This document shows, one piece after another, positions 35,080 to 43,788 of a DNA stretch of 64,000 bases. The stretch spans positions 868,001 through 932,000 of the forward strand of contig NZ_JAJPUI010000002.1 of the NCBI RefSeq assembly GCF_021390935.1. Reading direction: 5' to 3'. This DNA is from Streptomyces sp. CC228A. GTDB lineage: Bacteria > Actinomycetota > Actinomycetes > Streptomycetales > Streptomycetaceae. The notes beneath the pieces were generated by a model that did no database searches, had not been told where the DNA came from, and was given only the letters and a program-made list of their open reading frames with translations. Each line of letters starts with the position of its first letter. Position 1 is the first letter of the stretch. A program made the position numbers and the translations under genes.

Positions 35080-36357
35080 TCAGGCGATGCGGTCCAGGAC
35101 GATCGGCTGCGGGGTGAACGCCGCGCCTTCGCCGGCGATGTCCCAGGCGCCGTCCAGGGACGCCAGGGCGTAGTCGAACTTCTCCGGGGTGTCCGTGTGC
35201 AGGGTCATCAGCGGCTGGCCGGCCGTGACGGTGTCGCCGGGCTTGGCGTGCAGCTCGACGCCCGCACCGGCCTGCACCGGGTCCTCCTTGCGGGCCCGGC
35301 CCGCGCCGAGGCGCCAGGCGGCGACGCCGACGCCGTACGCGTCCAGCCGCGTGAGGACACCGGAGGACGGCGCGGTGACCACGTGCTGCTCGCGGGCCAC
35401 CGGCAGCTGCGCGTCCGGGTCGCCGCCCTGCGCGGCGATCATGCGGCGCCAGACGTCCATGGCGGAGCCGTCCGCGAGGGCCTTCGCCGGGTCGGCGTCC
35501 GTGATCCCGGCGGCTTCCAGCATCTCGCGGGCCAGGGCGACGGTCAGCTCGACGACATCCGCCGGGCCGCCGCCCGCGAGGACCTCGACGGACTCGCGGA
35601 CCTCCAGGGCGTTGCCCGCGGTGAGGCCGAGCGGGGTGGACATGTCCGTGAGGAGCGCGACGGTCTTCACGCCGTGGTCGGTTCCGAGGCCGACCATGGT
35701 GGAGGCCAGCTCGCGGGCGTCCTCGATGTTCTTCATGAAGGCGCCGGAGCCGACCTTCACGTCGAGGACCAGCGAGCCGGTGCCCTCCGCGATCTTCTTG
35801 GACATGATCGAGGAGGCGATCAGCGGGATGGCCTCGACGGTGCCGGTGACGTCGCGCAGCGCGTACAGCTTCTTGTCGGCCGGGGCGAGACCGTCGCCGG
35901 CCGCGCAGATGACCGCGCCGGTGGTGTCGAGGACGTGCAGCATCTCCTCGTTGGACAGCAGCGCGCGCCAGCCGGGGATCGACTCCAGCTTGTCGAGGGT
36001 GCCGCCGGTGTGGCCGAGGCCCCGGCCGCTGAGCTGCGGGACGGCGGCGCCGCACGCCGCGACCAGCGGGGCCAGCGGCAGGGTGATCTTGTCACCGACG
36101 CCGCCGGTGGAGTGCTTGTCGGCGGTGGGGCGGGACAGGGACGAGAAGTCCATGCGCTCGCCCGAGGCGATCATCGCGGCGGTCCAGCGGGCGATCTCGG
36201 AGCGGTTCATACCGTTGAGCAGGATCGCCATCGCCAGGGCGGACATCTGCTCGTCGGCGACCTCGCCGCGGGTGTACGCGTCGATGACCCAGTCGATCTG
36301 CTCGGGGGTCAGCTCACCACGGTCCCGCTTCGTACGGATGACGGAAATCGCGTCCAT
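35080..36357 (-). CDS. deoA: Thymidine phosphorylase
   Basis: 425 residues from ATG 36357 with GAAGGA upstream. Pyrimidine-nucleoside phosphorylase signatures: AISVIRTKRDRGELT at the start, KHSTGGVGDKITLPLAPLVAACG for phosphate binding, SGRGLGHTGGTLDKLESIPG, KVGSGAFMKN, and the C-terminal barrel-sandwich domain HAKPGDTVTAGQPLMTLH. It splits thymidine or deoxyuridine to base and deoxyribose-1-phosphate. A variant operator lies 39 bases upstream, so deoA can be transcribed apart from the cdd-transporter operon before it. Confidence 0.95.
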   Translation of the reverse strand: MDAISVIRTKRDRGELTPEQIDWVIDAYTRGEVADEQMSALAMAILLNGMNRSEIARWTAAMIASGERMDFSSLSRPTADKHSTGGVGDKITLPLAPLVAACGAAVPQLSGRGLGHTGGTLDKLESIPGWRALLSNEEMLHVLDTTGAVICAAGDGLAPADKKLYALRDVTGTVEAIPLIASSIMSKKIAEGTGSLVLDVKVGSGAFMKNIEDARELASTMVGLGTDHGVKTVALLTDMSTPLGLTAGNALEVRESVEVLAGGGPADVVELTVALAREMLEAAGITDADPAKALADGSAMDVWRRMIAAQGGDPDAQLPVAREQHVVTAPSSGVLTRLDAYGVGVAAWRLGAGRARKEDPVQAGAGVELHAKPGDTVTAGQPLMTLHTDTPEKFDYALASLDGAWDIAGEGAAFTPQPIVLDRIA

Positions 36358-36395
36358 GGGCTCAGTGTTCCTTCCAGCGGTGCGCGCCGAGGCAT

Positions 36396-36407
36396 CTACG
36401 CGCATAG
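36396..36407. promoter_or_regulatory. Variant operator CTACGCGCATAG before deoA
   Basis: One base differs from CTACGCGCGTAG. It lies in the 105-bp gap between cdd and deoA. Confidence 0.6.
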
Positions 36408-36462
36408 AGAGGGGCAAGTGGCGCGGCCCTTCTGCCAAGGGGAAGCAGAAGGGCCGCGCAGA

Positions 36463-36870
36463 TCAGGTCAGGTGCTCCGGGCCGAAGGCCTGCGGCAGCA
36501 TCTCGTCGAGCGTGCGGATGCCGTCGGGGGTGTCCAGCAGCAGCTCGCCGCCGCCGAACTCGTAGAGCAGCTGGCGGCAGCGGCCGCACGGCACCAGGGT
36601 CTCGCCGCGGCCGTCGACGCACACGAAGTGGGTCAGCCGGCCGCCGCCGGTGGCCTGGAGCTGCGAGACGAGCCCGCACTCGGCGCACAGGCCGATGCCG
36701 TAGGAGGCGTTCTCCACGTTGCAGCCGGAGACCACCCGTCCGTCGTCGGCCGTCGCGGCCGCGCCGACCGAGAAGCCGGAGTACGGCGCGTAGGCGTGCG
36801 CCATGGCCTCCCGGGCGGCGGCGTGCAGGGCCTCCCAGTCGAAGGGGGGTTCCTGCGCGGGCGTCGTCAC
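36463..36870 (-). CDS. cdd: Cytidine deaminase
   Basis: 135 residues. Zinc site: NVENASYGIGLCAECG with the first Cys and catalytic Glu, then PCGRCRQLLYEFGG with the other two Cys ligands. It deaminates (deoxy)cytidine to (deoxy)uridine for DeoA. Its ATG overlaps the stop of the upstream permease gene by four bases (ATGA), so the two are translationally coupled. Confidence 0.95.
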   Translation of the reverse strand: MTTPAQEPPFDWEALHAAAREAMAHAYAPYSGFSVGAAATADDGRVVSGCNVENASYGIGLCAECGLVSQLQATGGGRLTHFVCVDGRGETLVPCGRCRQLLYEFGGGELLLDTPDGIRTLDEMLPQAFGPEHLT

Positions 36871-38147
36871 TTGCCCTGGCCCTTCTTGTACGGCAGGCCG
36901 TTCGCCTTGGGCGGCCGCAGCCGCTGTGCGGACAGGGCCAGCACCAGCAGCGTCGTGACGTACGGCGCTGCGTCGACGAACTGGCTGGGCAGCGCGTCGG
37001 TGAGCGCGTACCAGGTGAACAGGCCCGCCGCCACCACGACGGAGAGCACGGCGGCCGGGTACTTCTTCTTGTACAGCGTCCAGCCCGCGGCGATGACGAG
37101 CAGGATCGCCAGCAGGAGCAGCATCGCGTGGACGTTCTCGGCGCCGCCGCGCAGCTTGAGGCTGTCGGTGAAGCCGAAGAGGCCCGCGCCCAGGGCGAGA
37201 CCGCCCGGCATCCAGTTGCCGAAGATCATCGCGGCGAGGCCGATGTAGCCGCGGCCGCCGGTCTGGCCCTCCTGGTAGATGCCGGTGGAGACGATCGCGA
37301 GGAACGCGCCGCCGAGGCCGGCGAGGGCGCCGGAGACGAGCACCGCGATGTACTTGTACTTGTAGACGTTGACGCCGAGGGACTCCGCGGCGACCGGGTT
37401 CTCACCGCAGGAGCGCAGCCGCAGGCCGAAGCCGGTGCGCCACAGCACCCACCACGTGCCGGGGACCAGCAGCAGGGCGATGACCGTCAGCAGCGACAGG
37501 TTGGTGACCAGACCGCCCAGGACGCCGGCGAGGTCGGAGACGAAGAACCAGTGCTTCTCCTGGAGGTCGCTCAGCCAGTCCGACAGCCCGGGGACGGTGA
37601 TGCGCTCGATGGGGTCGATGCGCGGGGACTGCTTGGAGGAGCCGCCCGCGACCTCGGCGAACGTGAAGTTCGAGAGGTAGCGGGTCGCGCCCGTCGCGAG
37701 GATCGTGATGGCCACACCGGAGACGATGTGGTTCACGTTGAACGTGACGGTCATGACGGCGTGGATGAGGCCGCCCAGCGCACCGCCGATGATGCCCACC
37801 AGCACGCCGGTCCACGGGCCCCACTGGTAGCCGGCCCAGGCACCGAACCAGGTGCCCAGGATCATCATGCCTTCGAGGCCGATGTTGACCACGCCCGCGC
37901 GCTCGGCCCACAGGCCGCCGAGTCCGGCGAGGCCGATCGGCACGGCGAGCTGGAGGGCGCCGGCCACCTGGCCGACGGAGGTCAGGTCCTCGGCGCCGCT
38001 GATGAGGCGGACCAGCGAGAACAGCAGCAGGCCGGCGGCGACGATCAGCAGGACGACCGGCAGGGACAGCCTGCGGCGGCCCCCGCCCTTCGCGGGAGCG
38101 TTGGCGCCCGCGGTGGTCACCGTGCTCGTGGATTCCATCTCGCTCAT
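36867..38147 (-). CDS. ABC transporter permease, nucleoside (BMP) family
   Basis: 426 residues, about ten hydrophobic segments, of the YufQ/RnsD type. Recognisable blocks are AVPIGLAGLGGLWAERAGVVNIGLEGMMILGTWFGAW and FNVNHIVSGVAITILATGATRYLS, and the inner-membrane EAA-like region GENPVAAESLGVNVYKYKYIAVLVSGALAGLGGAFLAI. It pairs with the permease encoded immediately upstream; the two genes overlap by four bases. Together with the ATPase and lipoprotein they form a nucleoside importer. Confidence 0.92.
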   Translation of the reverse strand: MSEMESTSTVTTAGANAPAKGGGRRRLSLPVVLLIVAAGLLLFSLVRLISGAEDLTSVGQVAGALQLAVPIGLAGLGGLWAERAGVVNIGLEGMMILGTWFGAWAGYQWGPWTGVLVGIIGGALGGLIHAVMTVTFNVNHIVSGVAITILATGATRYLSNFTFAEVAGGSSKQSPRIDPIERITVPGLSDWLSDLQEKHWFFVSDLAGVLGGLVTNLSLLTVIALLLVPGTWWVLWRTGFGLRLRSCGENPVAAESLGVNVYKYKYIAVLVSGALAGLGGAFLAIVSTGIYQEGQTGGRGYIGLAAMIFGNWMPGGLALGAGLFGFTDSLKLRGGAENVHAMLLLLAILLVIAAGWTLYKKKYPAAVLSVVVAAGLFTWYALTDALPSQFVDAAPYVTTLLVLALSAQRLRPPKANGLPYKKGQGK

Positions 38148-39253
38148 GCCGCCACGTCCTCCTTGTTCTTGCGGGCCTGGGCGGCAAGTTCCTCGCCGAC
38201 CTTCTGCTGCTGCCGGCGCAGGCCGTACTGGCGGACGACCTCGTACGACACGACCACCGAGATCACGATCAGGCCCTGCATGATCGTGGCGATCTCCTTC
38301 TCGAACTCCGGGTCGATCACGGATCCGGACGCCTTCTCCAGGAAGGAGATGAGCAGGGCGGCGAAGAAGATGCCGACGGGGCTGTTGCGGCCGAGCAGGG
38401 CGACGGTGATGCCCACGAAGCCGACGCCCGCGGGGAAGCTCAGGCTGTACGTGTGGGTCTGGCCGAGCAGCAGCGGCATACCGGTCAGACCGGCGACACC
38501 GCCGGAGATCAGCATGGCGGTGAGCACCATCTTCTTGGCGTCGACGCCGCTCGCCTGGGCGGCGGTCGAGCTGGCGCCGGTGGCGCGCAGGTCGAAGCCG
38601 AAGCGGGTGCGGTTGAGGACGAACCAGTAGACGACGCCGAGGGCGAAGGCGACGAAGGTGAAGCCGTAGATGTTGCCGCCCTCGACCGACAGGCCGGTCA
38701 TCCAGCCGGACTCGGCGATCTCACCGGTCGTGAGGTCGTTGGAGCCGGGCGGCTGCACACCGAGGTTGGACGGCAGGATCATCCAGGCGATCAGGCTGGT
38801 CGCGATGGCGTTCAGCATGATCGTCGACACGACTTCGCTGACGCCGCGGGTGGTCTTCAGGAAACCGGCGATGCCGGCCCAGAAGGCGCCCACGAGGACG
38901 GCGACGACCACGATCAGCAGCAGGTGCAGCGGACCGGGCAGCTCGACGCTGGCACCGACGACGGCGGCGAGCATCGCGGCGAGGCGGTACTGGCCGTCGA
39001 CGCCGATGTTGAAGAGGTTCATCCGGAAGCCCACGGCGACGGCGAGGGCTGCCAGGTAGTAGGTGCCGGTCTGGTTGATGATCAGGACCTGGACGTCCGG
39101 GAACTCAGCCGTCTCCATCATCAGGGTGTACGGCCTGATCGGGTCGCGCCCGGAGGCCAGCAGCACGATCGAGGTGAGGACGAAGGCCACGGCCAGCGCG
39201 AGGGCCGGGCCGGCCAGGCCCAGCAGCACCTTGTCCTTGTCGAACTTCTTCAT
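38144..39253 (-). CDS. ABC transporter permease, nucleoside (BMP) family
   Basis: 369 residues, the YufP/RnsC-type partner permease. Several membrane helices; key stretches are FRMNLFNIGVDGQYRLAAMLAAVVGA, TTRGVSEVVSTIMLNAIATSLIAWMI and the ATGASSTAAQASGVDAKKMVLTAMLISGGVAGLTG loop contacting the ATPase. The start ATG 39253 overlaps the ATPase stop by four bases. A charged Lys/Gln-rich tail ends the protein. Confidence 0.92.
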   Translation of the reverse strand: MKKFDKDKVLLGLAGPALALAVAFVLTSIVLLASGRDPIRPYTLMMETAEFPDVQVLIINQTGTYYLAALAVAVGFRMNLFNIGVDGQYRLAAMLAAVVGASVELPGPLHLLLIVVVAVLVGAFWAGIAGFLKTTRGVSEVVSTIMLNAIATSLIAWMILPSNLGVQPPGSNDLTTGEIAESGWMTGLSVEGGNIYGFTFVAFALGVVYWFVLNRTRFGFDLRATGASSTAAQASGVDAKKMVLTAMLISGGVAGLTGMPLLLGQTHTYSLSFPAGVGFVGITVALLGRNSPVGIFFAALLISFLEKASGSVIDPEFEKEIATIMQGLIVISVVVSYEVVRQYGLRRQQQKVGEELAAQARKNKEDVAA

Positions 39254-40863
39254 CGGCCTTCACCGTCCGTGTCGTGACCGTGCGCGTCGTGCTCAAGGTG
39301 GCCGGTGGCGGCACCGGTCATGGCCGAGCCGAGCTGCTCGGGGGTGATCGTGGCGGGGTCGGCGTCCGCGACCAGGCGGCCGCGGTACATGACCCGCAGG
39401 GTGTCGGAGAGCCCGATCAGCTCGTCCAGGTCGGCGGAGATCAGCAGCACCGCGAGGCCCTCCCGCCGGGCCTCGCGGATCTGGTCCCAGATCTGCGCCT
39501 GTGCGCCGACGTCCACACCGCGGGTGGGGTGGGCGGCGATGAGCAGCTTCGGCGCGTGGCTCATCTCGCGGCCGACGATCAGCTTCTGCTGGTTGCCGCC
39601 GGAGAGGGAGGCCGCGGTGACCTCGATGCCGGGGGTGCGCACGTCGTACTCGCGCACGATCCGCTCGGTGTCGCGGCGGGCGCCGCGGGGGTCGAGGATG
39701 CCGTGCTTGCTGTTGGGGGCCTCGGTGACGTGGCCGAGGATGCGGTTCTCCCACAGCGGCGACTCCAGCAGCAGGCCGTGCCGGTGGCGGTCCTCGGGGA
39801 TGTAGCCGATGCCGCGCTCGCGGCGCCTGCGCGTCGGGGCGTGGGAGATGTCGGCGCCGTCGAGCGTGATGACGCCGCTGTCCGGGTCGCGCATGCCCAT
39901 CAGGGCCTCGATCAGCTCGGTCTGGCCGTTGCCCTCCACGCCGGCGATGCCCATGACCTCGCCCTTGTGGATGGTGAAGCTGATCCCGCCGAGGACCTCG
40001 CGGACGATGCCGTCGGGGTCGGTCACCGCCAGGCGGAGGTCGTCGACCCGGAGCATGGCGGTGTCGGTGACGGTGGACTCCCGGGTCTCCGGCGAGGGCA
40101 GCTCGGCGCCCACCATCAGCTCGGCGAGCTGCTTGGTGGTCGTCGTGGCCGGGTCGGCGGTGCCCACGGTCGTACCGCGCCGGATGACGGTGATGTCGTC
40201 GGCGACGGACAGCACCTCGCCCAGCTTGTGGGAGATGAAGATGACGGTGAGGCCCTCGGCCTTGAGCTCCCGCAGGTTGGCGAAGAGCGCGTCGACCTCC
40301 TGCGGCACGAGCACGGCGGTCGGCTCGTCGAGGATGAGGGTGCGGGCGCCGCGGTAGAGGACCTTGAGGATCTCGACGCGCTGGCGGTCGGCGACACCGA
40401 GGTGCTCGACGAGCACGTCCGGGCGGATGTTCAGCCCGTACGCGTCGGAGATCTCCTTGATCTTGTCGCGGGCCCGGCCGCCGATCCCGTACAGCTTCTC
40501 GCTGCCGAGGACGACGTTCTCCAGGACGGTGAGGTTGTCGGCCAGCATGAAGTGCTGGTGGACCATGCCGATGCCGGCGGCGATGGCGTCGGCCGGGCTG
40601 TGGAACGAGACCTCCTGGCCGTCCACGACGATCGTGCCCTCGTCCGGCTTCTGCATGCCGTAGAGGATCTTCATCAGGGTCGACTTCCCTGCACCGTTCT
40701 CACCGCAGAGGGCGTGGACCGTGCCCTTGCGGACGGTGAGGTGGATGTCGTGGTTGGCGACGACGCCGGGGAAGCGCTTGGTGATGCCGCGCAGTTCGAC
40801 GGCGGGGGGGCTGGACGCGTTGATGACGCACTCTCCTTGGCGAGAAAGGAGCGGGAGAAGCAA
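39250..40863 (-). CDS. ABC transporter ATPase, nucleoside (BMP) family, tandem domains
   Basis: About 525-537 residues with two ATPase domains. Domain 1: GENGAGKSTLMKILYG Walker A, LILDEPTAVLVPQEV Walker B. Domain 2: degenerate Walker A GVEGNGQTELIEALMG, SLSGGNQQKLIVGRE signature, HPTRGVDVGA. No ATG, GTG or TTG stands where the conserved N-terminus (NASSPPAVELRGITKRFPG) should begin. The good ribosome binding site AAGGAGAG is followed by an in-frame ATC at 40824. The coordinates use the nearest upstream in-frame TTG (40863), which has no ribosome binding site. Confidence 0.9.
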   Translation of the reverse strand: MLLPLLSRQGECVINASSPPAVELRGITKRFPGVVANHDIHLTVRKGTVHALCGENGAGKSTLMKILYGMQKPDEGTIVVDGQEVSFHSPADAIAAGIGMVHQHFMLADNLTVLENVVLGSEKLYGIGGRARDKIKEISDAYGLNIRPDVLVEHLGVADRQRVEILKVLYRGARTLILDEPTAVLVPQEVDALFANLRELKAEGLTVIFISHKLGEVLSVADDITVIRRGTTVGTADPATTTTKQLAELMVGAELPSPETRESTVTDTAMLRVDDLRLAVTDPDGIVREVLGGISFTIHKGEVMGIAGVEGNGQTELIEALMGMRDPDSGVITLDGADISHAPTRRRRERGIGYIPEDRHRHGLLLESPLWENRILGHVTEAPNSKHGILDPRGARRDTERIVREYDVRTPGIEVTAASLSGGNQQKLIVGREMSHAPKLLIAAHPTRGVDVGAQAQIWDQIREARREGLAVLLISADLDELIGLSDTLRVMYRGRLVADADPATITPEQLGSAMTGAATGHLEHDAHGHDTDGEGR

Positions 40864-40931
40864 GGGGGGAGGACGGGCACGCTGGGCACGGTGGGCTCGG
40901 TGTGGCCGAAGTTATCGCGCCGGAGAGGGTT

Positions 40932-40943
40932 CTACGCGCGTAG
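40932..40943. promoter_or_regulatory. CTACGCGCGTAG operator before the ABC ATPase gene
   Basis: Perfect palindrome about 70-110 bases upstream of the ATPase start on the minus strand, after the terminator that ends the BMP lipoprotein gene. The ATPase-permease-permease-cdd operon thus seems to have its own regulated promoter. Confidence 0.7.
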
Positions 40944-40984
40944 CGATCCCGAATGCCAAACACCCGCGGCCAGGACCTGACGGC

Positions 40985-41033
40985 GGGGTCCGGAGGACAG
41001 GCGCGCTGTCGCGCTCCTGTCCGTCCGGACCCC
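40985..41033 (-). terminator. Terminator after the BMP lipoprotein gene
   Basis: Long hairpin GGGGTCCGGA..GGACAGG..CCTGTCC..TCCGGACCCC with inner CGCG pairing, 35 bases past the lipoprotein stop. It separates that abundant solute-binding protein from the rest of the transporter genes. Confidence 0.8.
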
Positions 41034-41067
41034 GAGGACCGAGGGCCCTGGCCCCGTGACGCGTGGG

Positions 41068-42117
41068 TTACGGGGCGGTCTTGACCTTGATCTTGCCGGC
41101 GATGATGTCGGCCTTGGCCTGGTCGACCGCGGTGATGACGTCCTTCATCTCCGTGAAGGCGGGGTTGGACATGGCCAGGCCCACACCGTCGTCCTCCAGG
41201 CCGTAGCGGATCTCACCGCTCTGCGGCTTGCCGTCCTCGACGGACTTGACCAGGTTGTAGACGGCACCGGAGACGTTCTTGGTGACCGAGGTGAGGATGC
41301 GCTCCTTGTAGGCGGCCAGACCGGACTGGTTGTACTGGTCCGAGTCGACGCCGATGGCCCACTTGTCCGCCTTGGCGGCGGCCTCGATGGAGCCCGAGCC
41401 GGCGAGGCCGGCGGCGGCGTAGATCACGTCGGCGCCCGCGTCGATCTGGCCCTGGGCGGCGGCCTTGCCGAGGTCCGGCTTCGAGAAGCCGCCGAAGTCC
41501 GGCGGCTGCGTCAGGTACTGGACCTTGACGTCGACGTCCTTGTTGGTGTCCTTGACGCCCTGGACGAAGCCCGCCTCGAACTTCTTGATCAGCGGGGTCT
41601 CCACACCGCCGATGAAGCCGACGGTGTTCGACTTGGTCACCTTGGCGGCGGCGACGCCGGCCAGGTAGGAGCCCTGCTCCTCGTTGAAGACCAGGTTGGC
41701 GATGTTCTTGCCGGTCTTCGACGTGTCGTCGATGAGACCGAACGTGGTGTCCGGGAACTTCGGCGCGACCTCGGCGATGGCCGGCGCGTACGCGAAGCCG
41801 ACGCCGATCACCGGGTTGTTGCCGGCACGGGCGAGCGAGGTGAGGCGCTGGACCTTGTCCGGGTCGCCCTCGCCTTCGCTGGGCTCCGCCTCGGTGCCCT
41901 CGATGCCGAAGTCCTTCTCGGCCTTGGCGAGACCGGCGTAGGCGGCGTCGTTGAACGACTGGTCGCCGCGACCGCCGATGTCGTACGCGATGGCGGCCTT
42001 GCCGCCGTTCGAGTCGGACCCGGCGTCCGACGAGTCGCCACCGCCACAGGCGGTGACACTGAGCGCGAGCGCCGCGGACGCGATGCCCGCGGTGGCAATC
42101 CTGGTGATCCGGCGCAA
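41068..42117 (-). CDS. BMP-family nucleoside-binding lipoprotein
   Basis: 349 residues from TTG 42117 (RRITRIATAG), with AAGGAG six bases upstream. Lipoprotein signal IASAALALSVTACGGG with the lipidated Cys, then a Ser/Gly/Asp linker. The binding domain is of the BMP/PnrA type: IAYDIGGRGDQSFNDAAYAGL, NPVIGVGFAYAPAIAEVA, FNEEQGSYLAGVAAA, VGFIGGVETPLIKKFEAGF, DVIYAAAGLAGSGSIEAA. It captures nucleosides outside the membrane for the downstream permeases. Confidence 0.95.
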   Translation of the reverse strand: MRRITRIATAGIASAALALSVTACGGGDSSDAGSDSNGGKAAIAYDIGGRGDQSFNDAAYAGLAKAEKDFGIEGTEAEPSEGEGDPDKVQRLTSLARAGNNPVIGVGFAYAPAIAEVAPKFPDTTFGLIDDTSKTGKNIANLVFNEEQGSYLAGVAAAKVTKSNTVGFIGGVETPLIKKFEAGFVQGVKDTNKDVDVKVQYLTQPPDFGGFSKPDLGKAAAQGQIDAGADVIYAAAGLAGSGSIEAAAKADKWAIGVDSDQYNQSGLAAYKERILTSVTKNVSGAVYNLVKSVEDGKPQSGEIRYGLEDDGVGLAMSNPAFTEMKDVITAVDQAKADIIAGKIKVKTAP

Positions 42118-42176
42118 GGGGGGCTCCTTCGACCTGACCGAAGCGCCTCTTCTCGGCGCTGGTTTCGCGGCGATCG

Positions 42177-42188
42177 TAACGCGCGTAG
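42177..42188. promoter_or_regulatory. Variant operator TAACGCGCGTAG before the BMP lipoprotein gene
   Basis: The right half-site GCGTAG is intact; the left half has two changes from CTACGCGCGTAG. It lies 60 bases upstream of the TTG start. The minus strand shows a possible -10 box TACGAT just after the site. Confidence 0.55.
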
Positions 42189-42499
42189 ATGTCAGATAAA
42201 GCCCCGTACGGAAGCCGTTATCGATTCGTCGCGAACAGGCCGCGGCCCGGCCACCTCCCGGTTGGCCCCGCCGGGTAGTGGCCGGGCCAGCGTGGCAGCC
42301 GCTCTGGCCTGCGGTCGACCGCCGCGCCGGGGGCTGCACCGGATGGCGCAGCGCGGGCCGACCGGCGGCGGCAGCGACGATATCGAGCCACCGACAGGGG
42401 CGCGCCGAGGGTCCGGTGTGGGACGCATCACCCGCGATCCGGGCGACCCCGGCGGGGCGCGGAACCCACGGGTGCGGGGGTCGGCTTCCGTCTCGCTTT

Positions 42500-42842
42500 C
42501 GCCGCGGGGCGGGGGGATGGGGGACGAGGGATGGGGGGATGGGGGGATGGGGGGTGGGGGCTGCGGGGTCGGGGCTGGGCTGCGGGGGTGCGTTGGGGTG
42601 TGGGGGGTGCGTTGCGGTGTGGGCTGGGTGGAGGCCCTCCTGCGGGTACGGGGCGGGGGCGGGTGGTGCCTTGCGGCGTGGGGCGGGTCGGGGGCGCCTG
42701 CGGGTACGGGGCGGGGCGGGTGGTGCCTTGCGGCGTGGGGCGGGTCGGGGCGCCTGCGGGTGCCTGGGCTTTGCGGGCGTCTCGGGGGCGCTGGCGCGTC
42801 TCCCGCGTACGGCGCGGGGCCTGACCGCGTCGCCGGGGCGGG
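42500..42842. repeat. G-tract and tandem-repeat region between bmp and the second cytidine deaminase gene
   Basis: Two kinds of low complexity. Around 42506-42570 the plus strand has many runs of four to six G, including repeated GGGGGGAT units. From 42640 a unit of about 57 bases starting CTGCGGGTACGGGGCGGG is repeated 2.2 times (starts 42640, 42698, 42754). No gene is visible. The preceding stretch 42189-42499 also shows none. Confidence 0.65.
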
Positions 42843-43256
42843 TCACCCGGCGTCGAGCTGGTGGTCCGCCCACACGTAGGACTCGGGCAGCAGGTCGGCG
42901 ACGGGCACGGCGCGGGCGCGGTCGCCCTCACCGACGATGACCTTGAGGGACGGGAAGTAGTCGAGGAGGACCTGGCGGCACCGCCCGCAGGGCGGGACCA
43001 CACCGCGGCCGCGGTCGCCCACCGCGACGATCGTGTGCAGGTCGTAGGCGCCCTGCGCGGCTGCCGCACCGATGACGACCAGCTCGGCGCAGGGGCCTCC
43101 CGTGAAGTGGTAGGCGTTCACCGCGGTGATGATGCGGCCGTCCCCGGCGCGGGCCGCGGCCGCCATGGTGTGCTCGTCGCCCCGGCAGCGGGTGCGGGCG
43201 ACGTGCGCCGCGGCCTGGATGAGTGCGCGGTCGACGGGGTGGGGCTGCGTGGTCAT
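42843..43256 (-). CDS. Cytidine deaminase-like protein (second copy)
   Basis: 137 residues from ATG 43256. Zinc-binding deaminase motif with TGGPCAELVVIGAAAAQG (Cys and catalytic Glu) and VVPPCGRCRQVLLDYFP (two Cys). The two deaminases in the window differ: here the first motif lacks the NVENASYG context, which is closer to blasticidin-S deaminase-like proteins, so the substrate may not be cytidine. It carries none of the nucleoside operators. Confidence 0.85.
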   Translation of the reverse strand: MTTQPHPVDRALIQAAAHVARTRCRGDEHTMAAAARAGDGRIITAVNAYHFTGGPCAELVVIGAAAAQGAYDLHTIVAVGDRGRGVVPPCGRCRQVLLDYFPSLKVIVGEGDRARAVPVADLLPESYVWADHQLDAG

Positions 43257-43355
43257 TCTCTCCGCCCTCGTGAAGGTGTCACGGGAGCCTGGCGTCGAGT
43301 GGCGGAGCCGCGCAAGCGAATACCTGGGGGTGTGCCGGCCTGCCTCTGATGGCCT

Positions 43356-43400
43356 CGGCGCTTCGGCGCTTCGGCGCTTCGGCGCTTCGGCGCTTCGGCG
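43356..43400. repeat. 8-bp tandem repeat (CGGCGCTT), 5.6 copies
   Basis: Five perfect copies of CGGCGCTT from 43356 to 43395, followed by a partial one, about 100 bases upstream of the second deaminase gene. Such arrays change length by slipped-strand mispairing. Confidence 0.75.
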
Positions 43401-43530
43401 GAGGATCGTGCCGCACCCCGCCTGTGGCCTGCGTAGTCGGGTGGCCTCGGGTGCGGGCGGCGGCGGAGCGGGCGGGTGGCGGCCTCAGGAGACCGGGCGG
43501 GGAAGCAGGCGGTCGGGCCGCCCCGAGGCG

Positions 43531-43687
43531 GTCGCAGCGGCAGCACGTAGGCGCGCCCCGGCGCCGCAGCGCGTGGCCGCGTCCCGGGTGCCGCAGCGGC
43601 GGCACGTAGGCACGCCCTGGGGGCCGCGGCGGCAGCGGGGCGTCGGCTGGCGTCCACAGGGCGCCGCAGCGGCAGCACGTAGGCACG
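43531..43687. repeat. Three dispersed copies of a 25-bp repeat
   Basis: Units ending AGCACGTAGGCACG or AGCACGTAGGCGCG occur at 43531-43555, about 43590-43614 and 43663-43687, one or two mismatches apart, spaced 59 and 73 bases. The rest of 43257-43894 has no credible gene. Confidence 0.6.
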
Positions 43688-43788
43688 TCTCGGGGGCCGC
43701 AGCGGTGACGCCACCTGCGGGCCCGCGCCGGGAGGGGCCGCCGGTCCTGTCGCCGCGCACACCGCAGCGGCAGCGCCTGGGCGTGGCG

